This document shows positions 53,249 to 64,000 of a stretch of DNA of 64,000 nt, piece by piece. The DNA comes from Bradyrhizobium sp. CB1650 (GTDB taxonomy: Bacteria > Pseudomonadota > Alphaproteobacteria > Rhizobiales > Xanthobacteraceae). Each line of letters opens with the position of its first letter. Position 1 is the first letter of the stretch. The notes under the pieces were generated by a model, which did not search any database, had not been told where the DNA came from, and saw only the letters and a program-made list of their open reading frames with translations. Made by a program: the position numbers and the translations under genes. Location of the stretch: contig NZ_CP121695.1 of the NCBI RefSeq assembly GCF_029761915.1, forward strand, positions 4,245,501-4,309,500, read 5' to 3'.

Positions 53249-54004
53249 ATGTCCGGCGAACCGACCAAACCGCGCAGCCGCGAAGCCGTTTCGGCGAAAG
53301 ACGAGCGAAGCGACGGGCTGCCGCAGGCGCAAACGTCAACAGCAGACGACATTGCCGCCTTCGTCGCCAGGGCCCGCGCCACGTCCCCGCATGCGCCCGG
53401 CGCGAAGGGCCGCCTGATCTTCGCGCTGGATGCGACGATGAGCCGGCAGCCGACCTGGGACATGGCCTGCGCGCTGCAGGCGGACATGTTCCGCGAGGCA
53501 GCGGCGCTTGGCAGCCTCGACATCCGGCTCGTCTACTATCGTGGCTTGAACGAGTGCCGCGCCACCGGGTGGATTTCGGACAGCACCAAACTTGCCACGC
53601 TGATGAGCAAGATCGACTGCCGCGGTGGCGACACCCAGATCGGCAAGGTGCTGAGCGAAGCGCGGCGCGAGGCGGTCGCCTCCGGTGTGCGCGCTGTGGT
53701 TTTCGTCGGCGACGCCATGGAGGAGAAGGTCGACGAACTCTGCGCCAAGGCCGGCGAACTCGGCATGCTCAAGGTGCCTGTCTTCCTGTTTCAGGAGGGC
53801 CATGACACCGTGGCCGAACAGGCGTTTCGCGAGATCGCGCGCCTGACCGGCGGTGCCTGGTGCCGGTTCGATCCCGGCGCGGCGGCGCAGTTGCGCGACC
53901 TCCTGCGCGCCGCTGCGGCCTATGCGGCCGGCGGTCGCGAAGCGCTGTTGAAGTTATCGAAGACCACGAGCGGCGCGGCCCTGCTGATCGGCCAAATGAG
54001 ATAG
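53249..54004 (+). CDS. VWA-domain protein of unknown function
   Basis: The product is 251 residues from the ATG at 53249 (start at 53237 is also possible). The von Willebrand A domain has the MIDAS-like start RLIFALDATMSRQPTWDMAC (D-x-T-x-S) at ~62-81, then SDSTKLATLMSKIDCRGGDT and ALRAVVFVGDAMEEKVDELC-like text. The end SGAALLIGQMR is a typical tail. It is cytoplasmic. The gene lies before a J-domain gene with 98 bases between; a chaperone-linked role is possible but only inferred. Confidence 0.82.
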   Translation: MSGEPTKPRSREAVSAKDERSDGLPQAQTSTADDIAAFVARARATSPHAPGAKGRLIFALDATMSRQPTWDMACALQADMFREAAALGSLDIRLVYYRGLNECRATGWISDSTKLATLMSKIDCRGGDTQIGKVLSEARREAVASGVRAVVFVGDAMEEKVDELCAKAGELGMLKVPVFLFQEGHDTVAEQAFREIARLTGGAWCRFDPGAAAQLRDLLRAAAAYAAGGREALLKLSKTTSGAALLIGQMR

Positions 54005-54102
54005 TCGGACGTTCCGGCGAACGAACTTCTCGGTCGTCGCCGGTTGCGGACACGCCGAAAGACCGCCATGCATTTTGCTGACTGGGCGACTATATTCCGC
54101 CC

Positions 54103-54831
54103 ATGCCGACCCTGATCGCTGGCGCTGTCGCCGTTGTCACTTTGTATCTGCTGCTCCAGATGTTCCGCGCGGCCAATCCGGCGGTGCTTGCGCGTGCCAT
54201 CAAGGTCGGCGGCGGTGTGGTGGCGCTGGCGGTCGCGGCCTTCACCGGCCTGAGAGGCGAGCTGGCCGTGGCGATCCCACTTGGAATTTTCGGAGCCGGG
54301 CTGCTCGGCTGGACGCCGCTTGCGAATTCCGGTTTTGGCAATGTTGGCGGGCTGTTTGGCGGCGGCGCGGCGCGCACGTCCGGTCAAAGTTCGCGTGTGC
54401 GCTCGCAGTTTCTGGATATGCAGCTCGATCACGACAGCGGCCAGCTCACGGGCCAGATCGTTGCCGGGCCGAACGCAGGGCGCAAGCTCGAGGAGTTCGA
54501 TCTCGCCGGGTTGCTCGCGCTGGTGCCGGCATTCGACGCCGAGAGCGTGGCCTTACTTGAAAGCTATCTGGACCGCCGGTTTCCCGCTTGGCGTCAGAAC
54601 GCGCAAGGCAATGCGACAGGGGGGCAGCGCCGCACGGCGCCGGCCGGCAAAATGACGGCGGAGGAAGCCTATCAGATCCTTGGCCTGCAACCGGGCGCGG
54701 GGCGGGACGACATCAGCCGGGCCCACAAATCCCTCATGAAGAAACTGCATCCCGACCAGGGGGGCTCGACGTACCTCGCTGCCCGTGTAAACGAGGCCAA
54801 GGATACTCTGCTTCGCACGCATAACGGCTAA
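54103..54831 (+). CDS. Membrane-anchored J-domain protein
   Basis: The product has 242 residues. Two N-terminal hydrophobic helices (LIAGAVAVVTLYLLLQMF, VALAVAAFTGLRGELAVAI) are followed by a Gly-rich linker. The C-terminal J domain has MTAEEAYQILGLQPGAGRDD and SRAHKSLMKKLHPDQGGSTY with the essential HPD (~217), then LAARVNEAKDTLL. It would stimulate DnaK ATPase at the membrane. The middle region with QFLDMQLDHDSGQLTGQIV is shared with other alphaproteobacterial homologues. Confidence 0.88.
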   Translation: MPTLIAGAVAVVTLYLLLQMFRAANPAVLARAIKVGGGVVALAVAAFTGLRGELAVAIPLGIFGAGLLGWTPLANSGFGNVGGLFGGGAARTSGQSSRVRSQFLDMQLDHDSGQLTGQIVAGPNAGRKLEEFDLAGLLALVPAFDAESVALLESYLDRRFPAWRQNAQGNATGGQRRTAPAGKMTAEEAYQILGLQPGAGRDDISRAHKSLMKKLHPDQGGSTYLAARVNEAKDTLLRTHNG

Positions 54832-55003
54832 CTCCGGCACTACGCTACAAACGCTCGTACCGCGTGAGCTCCGCTTGCTCCGTTTGCCGTCGCCCGATGC
54901 CCGCCATTGTCGGCGTGGTCGATCCCTTGAGCAAAATTTTAACCGTAAATCCTTGACGAGAGGTTGTTGCGGAACAGCCTTCGGATCACTGCCCGCCAAA
55001 ACG

Positions 55004-55032
55004 AAAATACCCGCGCGAAGCGCGGGCATTTT
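55004..55032. terminator. Bidirectional stem-loop terminator
   Basis: CCCGCGC and GCGCGGG form a 7-base stem around GAA, with A and T runs at the two sides (AAAAT and ATTTT). It lies between the convergent J-domain gene and the D,D-carboxypeptidase gene. Confidence 0.85.
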
Positions 55033-55052
55033 GAGCGGAACGGTGGAAGAGG

Positions 55053-56876
55053 TCAGTTGCGGACGGTGATGCAGGAGATGTCGGCGCGCTTCAGAGTGCG
55101 GCACACCGCTTCGGCCTGATCCCGCTCGAGCCCGGCAAAGCGGGCGCGGTAGAGCTTGCGATTGTCCTTGGCGACGACCGTCTCGGTGAACGGGTCAGCC
55201 TTGCTCAGCAGGCCGCGGGCCGAGCTGCGCGCGGCTTCGATGCGGTGCTGGGCTTCGCTCTCGCTCTCGAGCGCGCCGACCTGAACGATCCAGCCGCTGT
55301 GGCTGACGACTGGTCTGGTGGTGCTGCTCATCTGAATCGGCGCCGGATCGGCGGAGGCGAGCTTCGGGGCCGGCGCAGGAGCGGCGGGAGTTGCGGCCGG
55401 CAGCACGCCGAGGATGCCGTTACCGGTGCCGAAGCCCGGCGGCTGCGGCGGCAGTTCGGCGCGGGCGACCTCGGCCTTCTGGGCTTCCGGCTTGTTGACG
55501 ACTTCAGGCCTGTTGACGGCGTCCGCCCGGGCGACGACCGCGCCGGAGGTCTCGGCGACGTCGACGCGCGGCGGAATGGTGCTGGTCACCGGCGGTGCAG
55601 CCTGCGCCGGTGCGGCAGAGGCGACCTTCACCGGGCCGGCCTTGACCTGCACGGTCTTCACGCGAACCGGCTTCATCGGCTCGGAGGAGCCCGGGATGAT
55701 TGAAAGCGGCTGGCTCGCGATCACGCCATTGGTCAGCGGCGCGGGCTCGATCCTGGCTTCGGCCGGCTTGGCCTCAGGCCTGGGTTGGGCCGGCGGCATC
55801 GCGGCGGTCGCGGCAGCAAGCGCCGATAGGCGCGAGGCCGCACGCGGTGCGGCCGCTTCGGGAGCGGCTGCCGCCTGGACCTGCGGAGCGGGGCGGGCCG
55901 GTGTCTCGGAGGCGTCGGCAACGTCGGTGTCGGAGCTGGAGCCGTTGCGCTCGGTAATGGCGGCAACGGTGCGGGTGCCCGCGCCCTTCTCGAGATTCTC
56001 CGCGAGCAGGTTGCGCATGATGGCATCACGCGAGCCGCCGCTGCGGCCGCCCAGGACCACGCCGATGAGGAAGCGGTTGCCGCGGTGCAGTGAGCTCACG
56101 AGGTTGAAGCCGGAGGCGCGGGTGTAGCCGGTCTTGATGCCGTCGATGCCCTCGACGCTGCCGAGCAGGTGATTGTGATTGCGGATCGACTGACCCCGGA
56201 AATTGAACGAGGCGGTCGAGAAATAACGATAGTAGCGCGGGAAACGGTCCTGAATGGCACGGCCGAGGGCGGCCTGGTCGCGGGCCGTCGTGACCTGCTC
56301 GTCGTTCGGCAGGCCCGAGGCGTTGCGATAGATGGTCCTGGACATGCCGAGCGCGCGCGCCTTGCGCGTCATCATCTGGGCGAAATCGTCTTCGTCGCCG
56401 CCGATCGCTTCGGCAATGACGACGGCCGCGTCGTTGGCGGAACGGGTGACGAGACCCTTGATCGCGTCCTCGACGCGGATGGTCTGGCCCGGACGCAAGT
56501 TGAGCTTGGTCGGATCCTGGTCGGCGGCGTGCTGGGACACCGGCATTTCGGTGTCGAGCTTCATCTTGCCGGACTCCAGACGCTCGAACAGCAGATAGAG
56601 CGTCATGATCTTGGTGAGCGAGGCGGGATGGCGAAGCCCGTCGGGATTCGTCGACTGCAGCACCGCGCCGGAATTGCCATCGACGATGATCGACGCGAAT
56701 TTCGTGCTGGAGCTCTCGGACGCATCGCGCTGCACCCGGTGGTGCGCGTACTGACGATGCCGGTGGCGCCGCGCCTCGGCAGCATCGGTGGTGATGATGA
56801 CCGTGGTGGTGACTGTAAGAAGCCCGAAAACCCCAACCCGCGCCAAGCGCGAGGAAGACAAGCTTTTACGAAGCAT
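55053..56876 (-). CDS. D-alanyl-D-alanine carboxypeptidase (S11) with SPOR domain
   Basis: The product has 607 residues. After a signal anchor, the active-site S86-x2-K89 is in HPASLTKIMTLYLLFERLES; the SxN motif is in LVTRSANDAAVVIAEAIGGD and KTG in EGIDGIKTGYTRASGFNLVS. A long Pro/Ala-rich linker (residues ~300-510) leads to a SPOR domain (SGWIVQVGALESESEAQHRI) that binds peptidoglycan at the division site. It trims the terminal D-Ala from pentapeptides. It resembles DacF/PBP5-like proteins and adds the SPOR part seen in Bradyrhizobium. Confidence 0.92.
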   Translation of the reverse strand: MLRKSLSSSRLARVGVFGLLTVTTTVIITTDAAEARRHRHRQYAHHRVQRDASESSSTKFASIIVDGNSGAVLQSTNPDGLRHPASLTKIMTLYLLFERLESGKMKLDTEMPVSQHAADQDPTKLNLRPGQTIRVEDAIKGLVTRSANDAAVVIAEAIGGDEDDFAQMMTRKARALGMSRTIYRNASGLPNDEQVTTARDQAALGRAIQDRFPRYYRYFSTASFNFRGQSIRNHNHLLGSVEGIDGIKTGYTRASGFNLVSSLHRGNRFLIGVVLGGRSGGSRDAIMRNLLAENLEKGAGTRTVAAITERNGSSSDTDVADASETPARPAPQVQAAAAPEAAAPRAASRLSALAAATAAMPPAQPRPEAKPAEARIEPAPLTNGVIASQPLSIIPGSSEPMKPVRVKTVQVKAGPVKVASAAPAQAAPPVTSTIPPRVDVAETSGAVVARADAVNRPEVVNKPEAQKAEVARAELPPQPPGFGTGNGILGVLPAATPAAPAPAPKLASADPAPIQMSSTTRPVVSHSGWIVQVGALESESEAQHRIEAARSSARGLLSKADPFTETVVAKDNRKLYRARFAGLERDQAEAVCRTLKRADISCITVRN

Positions 56877-57268
56877 GGAAACCCCGTCCCCGTTTCTGAC
56901 TTGATCACCGGCCCGTGAGGCGAAATTGTGCCCAATCGACCCGTGACCATTACCTGCTCAGGCCATCCCCTCGCTGGTGCGTGCTGCGAGCGCGGTGGGG
57001 CCTGAGCCGCTGTTCTGGCTAAGGTTATGTTCTCGAACGGCTTTCGACCGTCTGCGGAAGCTGAACACGTCCAGGGAATCAGGGTAGGGGCGCGCGGTTT
57101 CCAAAAGCTTAAGGAACCCTTGCGGGAAAGCCCGGGAATCACCGGAACTTCTATCGATTTTTGTGCGACGCACCAAGATTCTTGACTTTTTTGTGCGATG
57201 CACTAATTGTGGGCAAATGTCAGGGAGCCGGGGCTTCCCGACGCATGCCAGGGAAAAAGGATTCCGAG
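56877..57268. other. Divergent regulatory region of the carboxypeptidase and phasin genes
   Basis: About 390 bases with no supported gene. The right half contains a TTGACT promoter-like box and two related palindromes (see separate entry). The left half probably contains the reverse-strand carboxypeptidase promoter. Confidence 0.45.
57163..57203. promoter_or_regulatory. Two TGC-N3-GCA palindromes: likely PhaR operators
   Basis: GTGCGACGCAC (57163-57173) and GTGCGATGCAC (57193-57203) are 30 bases apart, almost three turns of the helix. The second sits just behind TTGACT (57182-57187), thus between -35 and -10 of a likely promoter. The PhaR repressor of the phasin genes in alphaproteobacteria recognises TGC-N3-GCA-type sites, so this fits control of the phasin gene by PHA state. 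Confidence 0.6.
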
Positions 57269-57607
57269 ATGTTCAAGGTTGAAGACTTTCAGAACTACGG
57301 GAAAGAGCAGTTCGAGCAGTGCGTTGCCTCCGCGACCTCGGTGCAGCACGGCCTCCAGGCGATCGCCAGCGCGTATGGCGACTACACCAAGAAGTCGTTC
57401 GAGGACACCAAGTCCTTCGTCGAGAAGCTGTCCGGCGTGAAGTCGCTGGACAAGGCGCTCGAGGCACAGACCGATTTCGCCCGCTCCAGCTACGAGACCT
57501 TCGTCGCGGAATCGCAGAAGATCGCCGGCCTCTACAGCGACCTCGCCAAGCAGGCGTTCAAGCCGGTCGAGACCATCGTGGCGAAGTTCACCCCGGCTTC
57601 CAATTAA
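57269..57607 (+). CDS. Phasin family protein
   Basis: The product is 112 residues from MFKVEDFQNYGKEQFEQCVA; starts at 57245 or 57161 would add residues without conservation, and AAGGA lies before 57269. It is almost entirely helical (EAQTDFARSSYETFVAESQK, GLYSDLAKQAFKPVETIVAK), as in phasins (PF09361). Phasins coat polyhydroxyalkanoate granules. The protein has the typical length of the short Bradyrhizobium phasins. The upstream TGC-N3-GCA sites suggest PhaR repression. Confidence 0.9.
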   Translation: MFKVEDFQNYGKEQFEQCVASATSVQHGLQAIASAYGDYTKKSFEDTKSFVEKLSGVKSLDKALEAQTDFARSSYETFVAESQKIAGLYSDLAKQAFKPVETIVAKFTPASN

Positions 57608-57631
57608 GGCTCCTAGCCAACTCCTGGAATC

Positions 57632-57663
57632 AAAAAGCCCGGCTGACCCCAGCCGGGCTTTTT
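57632..57663. terminator. Strong bidirectional stem-loop terminator
   Basis: AAAAAGCCCGGCTG and CAGCCGGGCTTTTT-like arms form a long stem around a 4-base loop between the phasin gene and the convergent TadG-like gene. Confidence 0.9.
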
Positions 57664-57672
57664 CGTACCGCG

Positions 57673-59694
57673 TCAGCGGGCCACGCGCAGCTTGCTCAGC
57701 GCCGTTCCGATCGAGTTGAAAGTCGTCACGATCTGGGTCGAACTGGTGAGCTCGTAGAACTTGTCCGGGCTGCTCGCGCAATATTTCAGGATCGCCGAGG
57801 TCGGATCCCCGCCCGTGTTTACCTGGATCGTGTAGATCGTGTACATCGCCGCGCCGTTGGAATCTTTCGCATTCTTGAGATTGTCGCACAATAATTGCTG
57901 CCGGGCATCGATCGAGCCAGGGAACGTGCTGTTGCCGTAGGTCGTGGTCTGGTTGCTGCCGTTGCCATAGGCCGGCCAGCGGTCCTCGGTGTTCAGACCA
58001 TCGGACAGCAGGATGATGACCCTGTTGTACGTGGAGCCGCTGCTAGTGCTCTCCGCGGGCGCGTTCAGAGGATTGCCCTGCAGCAACGACTGCCAAGCCC
58101 AAGCCAGTCCGACGGCCTGGTTGGTGCCGCCCGTTGGCTCCATCGCGTTGACCGCGGTCTTCAGAGCGCTCCAGTTGTAGGTCAGGGGGATGACCTGCCC
58201 GAGCGTGGTCGAAGCGCTACTGCTGCAATAGGAGGTGCTGTTCTCGTAATATTCGTTGGCGGGAAACAACGTCGTCACGTCGGAGGACGTCGGCGATACG
58301 CCGGTCGCGTCATTCGGCTGGGTGCGGTCTGCGACGCAGCCCGTCCAGGTGCTGATGGGATTGCTGGAAGCCTGCCGCCAGTCATTCGCGACACTGGTAG
58401 CGTTGGGGGTCCAGATGTGCTCCGTGTTGGGCGTATGCGTCGCATCCCGGAAACCGACGGCGGCGGAAACTCTCGGTTGGCCCGTATTGTGCGTCGTGTC
58501 GTTGGGGCCAGGCTGTGTCCAGTTGTGAACATAGGTCCAGCCGGTGCAAGATTTGCTGGTGCCGCTACCGATGCAAGTGCAGCCGGACACGTCGTTACCG
58601 GAGGAATTCTTCGGGCAACTGCAGTTCGAGCTTCCGCTGCAGAAGATTTCCTGAAGGCCAGTCGGCTCACTGCTCCAGCAGCCGTTGTAGATCGTGTGCG
58701 AGTTGCCATCGAAGGTCGGGCAAATCGGATTCTGGATGCTCGCGCCGTTCACGGTAATCGTGGTCGACTGGATCGTTGATGTGCCCGAAGCGCTGCTTGT
58801 CGGTGCGGTCTTGCATGTGAACGCGCCATTGGCGCGGCCATTGGTGTTGCCGAGGGAGTTGGTGAATGGGCACTTCGCGCCAGGTCCCACCGCATGCCAG
58901 TTGATGGGCAGGCTTGCCTGGTAGCCGCCAAGCACGTTGGCGGGCTGCGCGGTCGGCGGGTTCAGCCAATCGGTCCAGTCGATCCAGCTCTGGCCATAAT
59001 TGCTCGCGCCGACATTGACGTCCTTGGCAAAGGGAATGACCGAAATATAGACGTCGCCGTTGCTCTTGCTGAGTGCGCTGAGCTGGTCGATCAGGCCGTC
59101 GGTTCCCGCGACCGCATTCTTCAGCGCCGTCATCTTGTTGCTCTGCGCCATCGATCCCGTGTTGTCGAGCGCCAGCGCCACGCGCATCTTCACGTTGCCC
59201 CAGGTCGTCGTCGAGGTAACGTTGAAACCGATGTTGTCGAACACCGTCGAGTTCGCTCGCGTCGAATCCAGCATATTGATCAGGCGAGACAGAACACGGA
59301 TGAACTGAGTCGGCATCGAGCCGCTTGCATTGAGCACAATCGTCGCGGCGCTGCTGCTGGTGGCCGGGTTGTACGTGACGGTGATGCCGGTGATCGGGGC
59401 GGAAGTCTTCGCGGTATAGAGCGCGCTGAGATAGTCCTGCGCCTTTTGGCTGATCTCCGACGTCGTGATGGTGCCAGAGGTCAGGTCCTTGGAGAGCATC
59501 AGCGCGGTGGAGTCGATGGCTGCCTGCATCGAGGAACGCGCCCTGACGGCCTGGGTATAGTCGACGGCTGCGCCGACAAAGCCCAGCACCGGGAGCAGGG
59601 AGATGGCAAAAATGACGGCGATATTGCCTTGCTCGGCAGCCGCGAAACGGGAGAGCTGTCGACCAAGACGGCTGACAACGGGCAGGCGAAGCAT
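57673..59694 (-). CDS. TadG-like pilus-assembly/VWA protein
   Basis: The product has 673 residues. The N-terminus has the TadE/TadG-type membrane segment (AAEQGNIAVIFAISLLPVLG, FVGAAVDYTQAVRARSSMQA). A von Willebrand A domain starts with the MIDAS motif RVALALDNTGSMAQSNKMTA and has VIILLSDGLNTEDRWPAYG. Between the two halves of that domain is a long Ser/Thr/Asn-rich part with many cysteines (ending near residue 460). It is probably exported and surface-linked. The protein stands alone; no tad/flp genes follow in the window. Confidence 0.85.
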   Translation of the reverse strand: MLRLPVVSRLGRQLSRFAAAEQGNIAVIFAISLLPVLGFVGAAVDYTQAVRARSSMQAAIDSTALMLSKDLTSGTITTSEISQKAQDYLSALYTAKTSAPITGITVTYNPATSSSAATIVLNASGSMPTQFIRVLSRLINMLDSTRANSTVFDNIGFNVTSTTTWGNVKMRVALALDNTGSMAQSNKMTALKNAVAGTDGLIDQLSALSKSNGDVYISVIPFAKDVNVGASNYGQSWIDWTDWLNPPTAQPANVLGGYQASLPINWHAVGPGAKCPFTNSLGNTNGRANGAFTCKTAPTSSASGTSTIQSTTITVNGASIQNPICPTFDGNSHTIYNGCWSSEPTGLQEIFCSGSSNCSCPKNSSGNDVSGCTCIGSGTSKSCTGWTYVHNWTQPGPNDTTHNTGQPRVSAAVGFRDATHTPNTEHIWTPNATSVANDWRQASSNPISTWTGCVADRTQPNDATGVSPTSSDVTTLFPANEYYENSTSYCSSSASTTLGQVIPLTYNWSALKTAVNAMEPTGGTNQAVGLAWAWQSLLQGNPLNAPAESTSSGSTYNRVIILLSDGLNTEDRWPAYGNGSNQTTTYGNSTFPGSIDARQQLLCDNLKNAKDSNGAAMYTIYTIQVNTGGDPTSAILKYCASSPDKFYELTSSTQIVTTFNSIGTALSKLRVAR

Positions 59695-60178
59695 GACGAT
59701 CCCCGGACCTATGATTTTGCCCGATTAGACGCCATGCCTTTGAACGGCAGGTAAACTGGACCGTGGAAAACCGAAGGTGTCCCGCGCGAAACCGCCGCGC
59801 CAGGGGGCCAATATCCGGTTCCTGGTCAACACGTTCTAACCGGCGGGCCGGAAATTTTTGTCAAATCGGTCCGGATTGATTAACCTTGGTCAGGATCGCC
59901 GACCGGGAATCGGGACCGGTGCGGCCGCATCGGCCGGACCTTTGCGCGCTTGCGGCGGGCTGGGGGCAGGCCCATATTTCCTCATGGCCGATCCGGCCGA
60001 GACCGGACCGGTCGGGAGCGGCGATCCAAGAGGCGGCGCCTGTGCGAGGCCCTGAAGGGCAAGGTCGCGCGGCGGACCGTCATCCGCTTCCGTGGGGAAT
60101 TTGAACGCCTGTGCCATGCCGCAATTGCTGACTTCCAGACCAGACCTGTCCGCGCCGGCCGCCGCGCACGCTCCGCGG
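59695..60178. other. Intergenic region between the TadG-like gene and clpS
   Basis: No gene is supported. Open frames at 59858-60258 are long because GC is high, and none shows a family. The clpS start may lie at 60116 instead of 60179, in which case the gene would occupy the last part. Confidence 0.4.
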
Positions 60179-60511
60179 ATGAGCAATGACGAGAACCGTC
60201 CCGGCAATGTGTCCGGTCCGAACACCTCGGTCATCACCAAGGTCAAGCCCAAGACCAAACGGCCGAACCTGTACCGCGTCCTGATCCTGAACGACGACTA
60301 CACGCCGATGGAGTTCGTCGTGCATGTGCTGGAGAAGTTCTTCAACAAGGACGTCGAGGCCGCGACCAAGATCATGCTGCACGTCCATCATCACGGGATC
60401 GGGGAGTGCGGCGTGTTCACCTACGAGATTGCCGAGACCAAGGTCACGCAGGTGATGGATTTTGCCCGCAAGCACCAGCACCCGCTGCAATGTGTGATGG
60501 AAAAGAAGTAG
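60179..60511 (+). CDS. clpS: ATP-dependent Clp protease adaptor ClpS
   Basis: The product is 110 residues from the ATG at 60179; an alternative ATG at 60116 would add 21 residues. The core is standard: [60 protein letters not shown] and [18 protein letters not shown]. The [10 protein letters not shown] and VHHHG residues form the N-degron pocket. ClpS delivers N-end-rule substrates to ClpA, whose gene follows after 280 bases. Confidence 0.93.
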   Translation: MSNDENRPGNVSGPNTSVITKVKPKTKRPNLYRVLILNDDYTPMEFVVHVLEKFFNKDVEAATKIMLHVHHHGIGECGVFTYEIAETKVTQVMDFARKHQHPLQCVMEKK

Positions 60512-60791
60512 TCGCACATCCAAAGCCGGGTTCTTCTTCCGCGGCGGTGTGACGCTTACCTGCGTGTCGCCCTCCGGGTCGGCAAAACCACGGGAAGATG
60601 CGCCGGCCAATCTTGGCCAGATCCTCGCCCAAATCGGAACGGGTTTTGCATCGAGAATTCCGTTGGTGCGCAAGCCCTCAAGTCGCGGAACCGGTCTTTT
60701 GCCGCGATCTTGTATAACTATATGTGACAAAGGTTGTTGTTGCCTGACCGGGCGATGGCGATCATGATGGTGGGGGCCATAGAGGACGCGA

Positions 60792-63200
<2,409 letters not shown>

Positions 63201-63219
63201 CCTCGCGCATCATGAATCG

Positions 63220-63247
63220 AAAGGCCGGCTGCAAAGCCGGCCTTTTT
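63220..63247. terminator. Stem-loop terminator after clpA
   Basis: AAGGCCGGCT and AGCCGGCCTT form a 10-base stem around GCAA, followed by TTTT. It lies 20 bases after the clpA stop and before the convergent aldo/keto reductase gene. Confidence 0.92.
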
Positions 63248-63322
63248 CTTGACCTGCGCGGGCCGGATCAATCCCGCTTCATCCGCTGTCCGTCCTGCAC
63301 CCGCACCTGCTCGGCGCGTCCG

Positions 63323-64000
63323 TTAAACCGGTGGAGGGTTGCGGTCGATGAAGGTGGTTCTCTGGTGCCAATACGGATAGGGCAGCGTCACCTTGCTCGC
63401 CGCGTCGAGCCTTTCAATCTGGTCCTTGGTCAATGACCAGCCGACGGCGCCGAGATTCTCGCGCAACTGCGTCTCGTTGCGCGCACCGATGATCAGGGTG
63501 GAGACCGTCGGACGCTGCAGCAACCAGTTCAGCGCAATCTGCGACACGGTTTTCCCGTTCTCCTTGGCGATCGCGTCGATCGCCTCGACAACGCGGTAGA
63601 CGTGCTCGTCCGGCACCGGCGGCCCAAACTCGGCGGACTTCGGCAGGCGACTGACCTCCGGCTTCGGTTGACCCCGGCGGATCTTTCCGGTGAGGCGCCC
63701 CCATCCGAGCGGCGACCAGACGACCGCGCCGAGCCCCTGGTCGAGGCCGAGCGGCATCAGCTCCCATTCGTAGTCGCGTCCGATCAACGAATAGTAGGTC
63801 TGATTGGCGACGTAACGTGGAAAGCCGTGCTTGTCGGCCACGGCGAGCGACTTCATCAGGTGCCAGCCTGAAAAGTTCGAAACGCCGACGTAGCGGATCT
63901 TGCCGGCGCGCACGAGCACATCGAGGGTCCCGAGCACCTCTTCCGGTGGTGTAAATGCGTCGAAGCCGTGTAGCTGAAACAGATCGATGTAATCGGTGCC
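63323..64000 (-). CDS. Aldo/keto reductase, partial (5' end outside the window)
   Basis: The C-terminal 225 residues are present; the gene runs off the window. It begins within GTDYIDLFQLHGFDAF and has RAGKIRYVGVSNFSGWHLM, FPRYVANQTYYSLIGRDYEW, GLGAVVWSPLGWGRLTGKIR and LLQRPTVSTLIIGARNETQL, which are the family's NADPH-binding and substrate-loop motifs. Catalytic Tyr and Lys lie upstream. Reduction of aldehydes is likely; the substrate is unknown. The reading frame is fully open at the window edge. Confidence 0.92.
   Translation of the reverse strand, partial: GTDYIDLFQLHGFDAFTPPEEVLGTLDVLVRAGKIRYVGVSNFSGWHLMKSLAVADKHGFPRYVANQTYYSLIGRDYEWELMPLGLDQGLGAVVWSPLGWGRLTGKIRRGQPKPEVSRLPKSAEFGPPVPDEHVYRVVEAIDAIAKENGKTVSQIALNWLLQRPTVSTLIIGARNETQLRENLGAVGWSLTKDQIERLDAASKVTLPYPYWHQRTTFIDRNPPPV

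Noticed and set aside
57895..58779. Forward frame opposite the TadG-like gene
   Set aside because: No family, and the reverse-strand product has a clear membrane anchor and MIDAS motif.

Overview
The window looks like chromosomal DNA from an alphaproteobacterium of the Bradyrhizobium / Rhodopseudomonas / Afipia group (Nitrobacteraceae). The grounds are high GC, MipZ, a ClpS-ClpA pair, a TadG-like protein, FixK-type regulators and boxes, phasin, a PaoABC-like aldehyde oxidase, bacterial Ku, and Bradyrhizobium-style extragenic hairpins. No rRNA, tRNA or CRISPR array was found.

The sequence has two halves. From 1 to about 45 kb it is accessory DNA: gene density is uneven, pseudogenes are common, and regulators and mobile-element remains are mixed together. 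From about 45.9 kb to the end it is compact, conserved core genome (DUF599, GST, YidB, DUF1489, PanC, MipZ, VWA, J-domain protein, S11 peptidase with SPOR, phasin, TadG-like, ClpS, ClpA, aldo/keto reductase). A frameshifted tyrosine integrase (43.6-45.1 kb) and two large extragenic hairpins sit at the junction.

Region by region: (1) 0.1-2.2 kb holds wreckage of a SRAP-family gene, an ORF fused to a DNA-ligase scrap, and a small secreted protein. (2) 3.2-8.8 kb is a compact phage-satellite-like element: AlpA regulator, small unknown proteins, a protein ending in the SSB-type tail DDDIPF, primase-polymerase, a VapE-type helicase, a long inverted repeat around an AT-richer loop directly after the helicase (candidate origin), a Zn-binding HGG protein and a serine recombinase. 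No capsid or tail genes are present. (3) 9.1-12.3 kb has a substrate-binding protein, a frameshifted DUF4239 gene and a transposase scrap. (4) 12.4-35.9 kb is a low-oxygen gene cluster. It carries a cytochrome bd operon including an unlisted 35-codon cydX, two paralogous FixK-like regulators each preceded by a tiny basic protein gene, an alpha/beta hydrolase-IalB pair, and an operon pflB-pflA-AspT-like transporter-focA-FabI-like. Five FNR/FixK boxes (four perfect TTGAT-N4-ATCAA, one TTGAC-N4-ATCAA) stand before these units. An IS5-like element, a collapsed HlyD/ABC-2 locus and a broken group II intron RT fused onto a broken CoA-transferase gene interrupt the cluster. (5) 36-43 kb has Ku, a three-subunit molybdenum aldehyde oxidase and a LysR regulator.

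The genes in region 4 fit together as a microoxic/anaerobic module: the high-affinity oxidase removes residual oxygen, pyruvate formate-lyase and its activase make acetyl-CoA and formate, FocA moves formate, and the FixK-like proteins (no N-terminal cysteine cluster, ETVSR recognition helix) are natural candidates to bind the TTGAT sites. The regulatory link is inferred from sequence and has not been shown.
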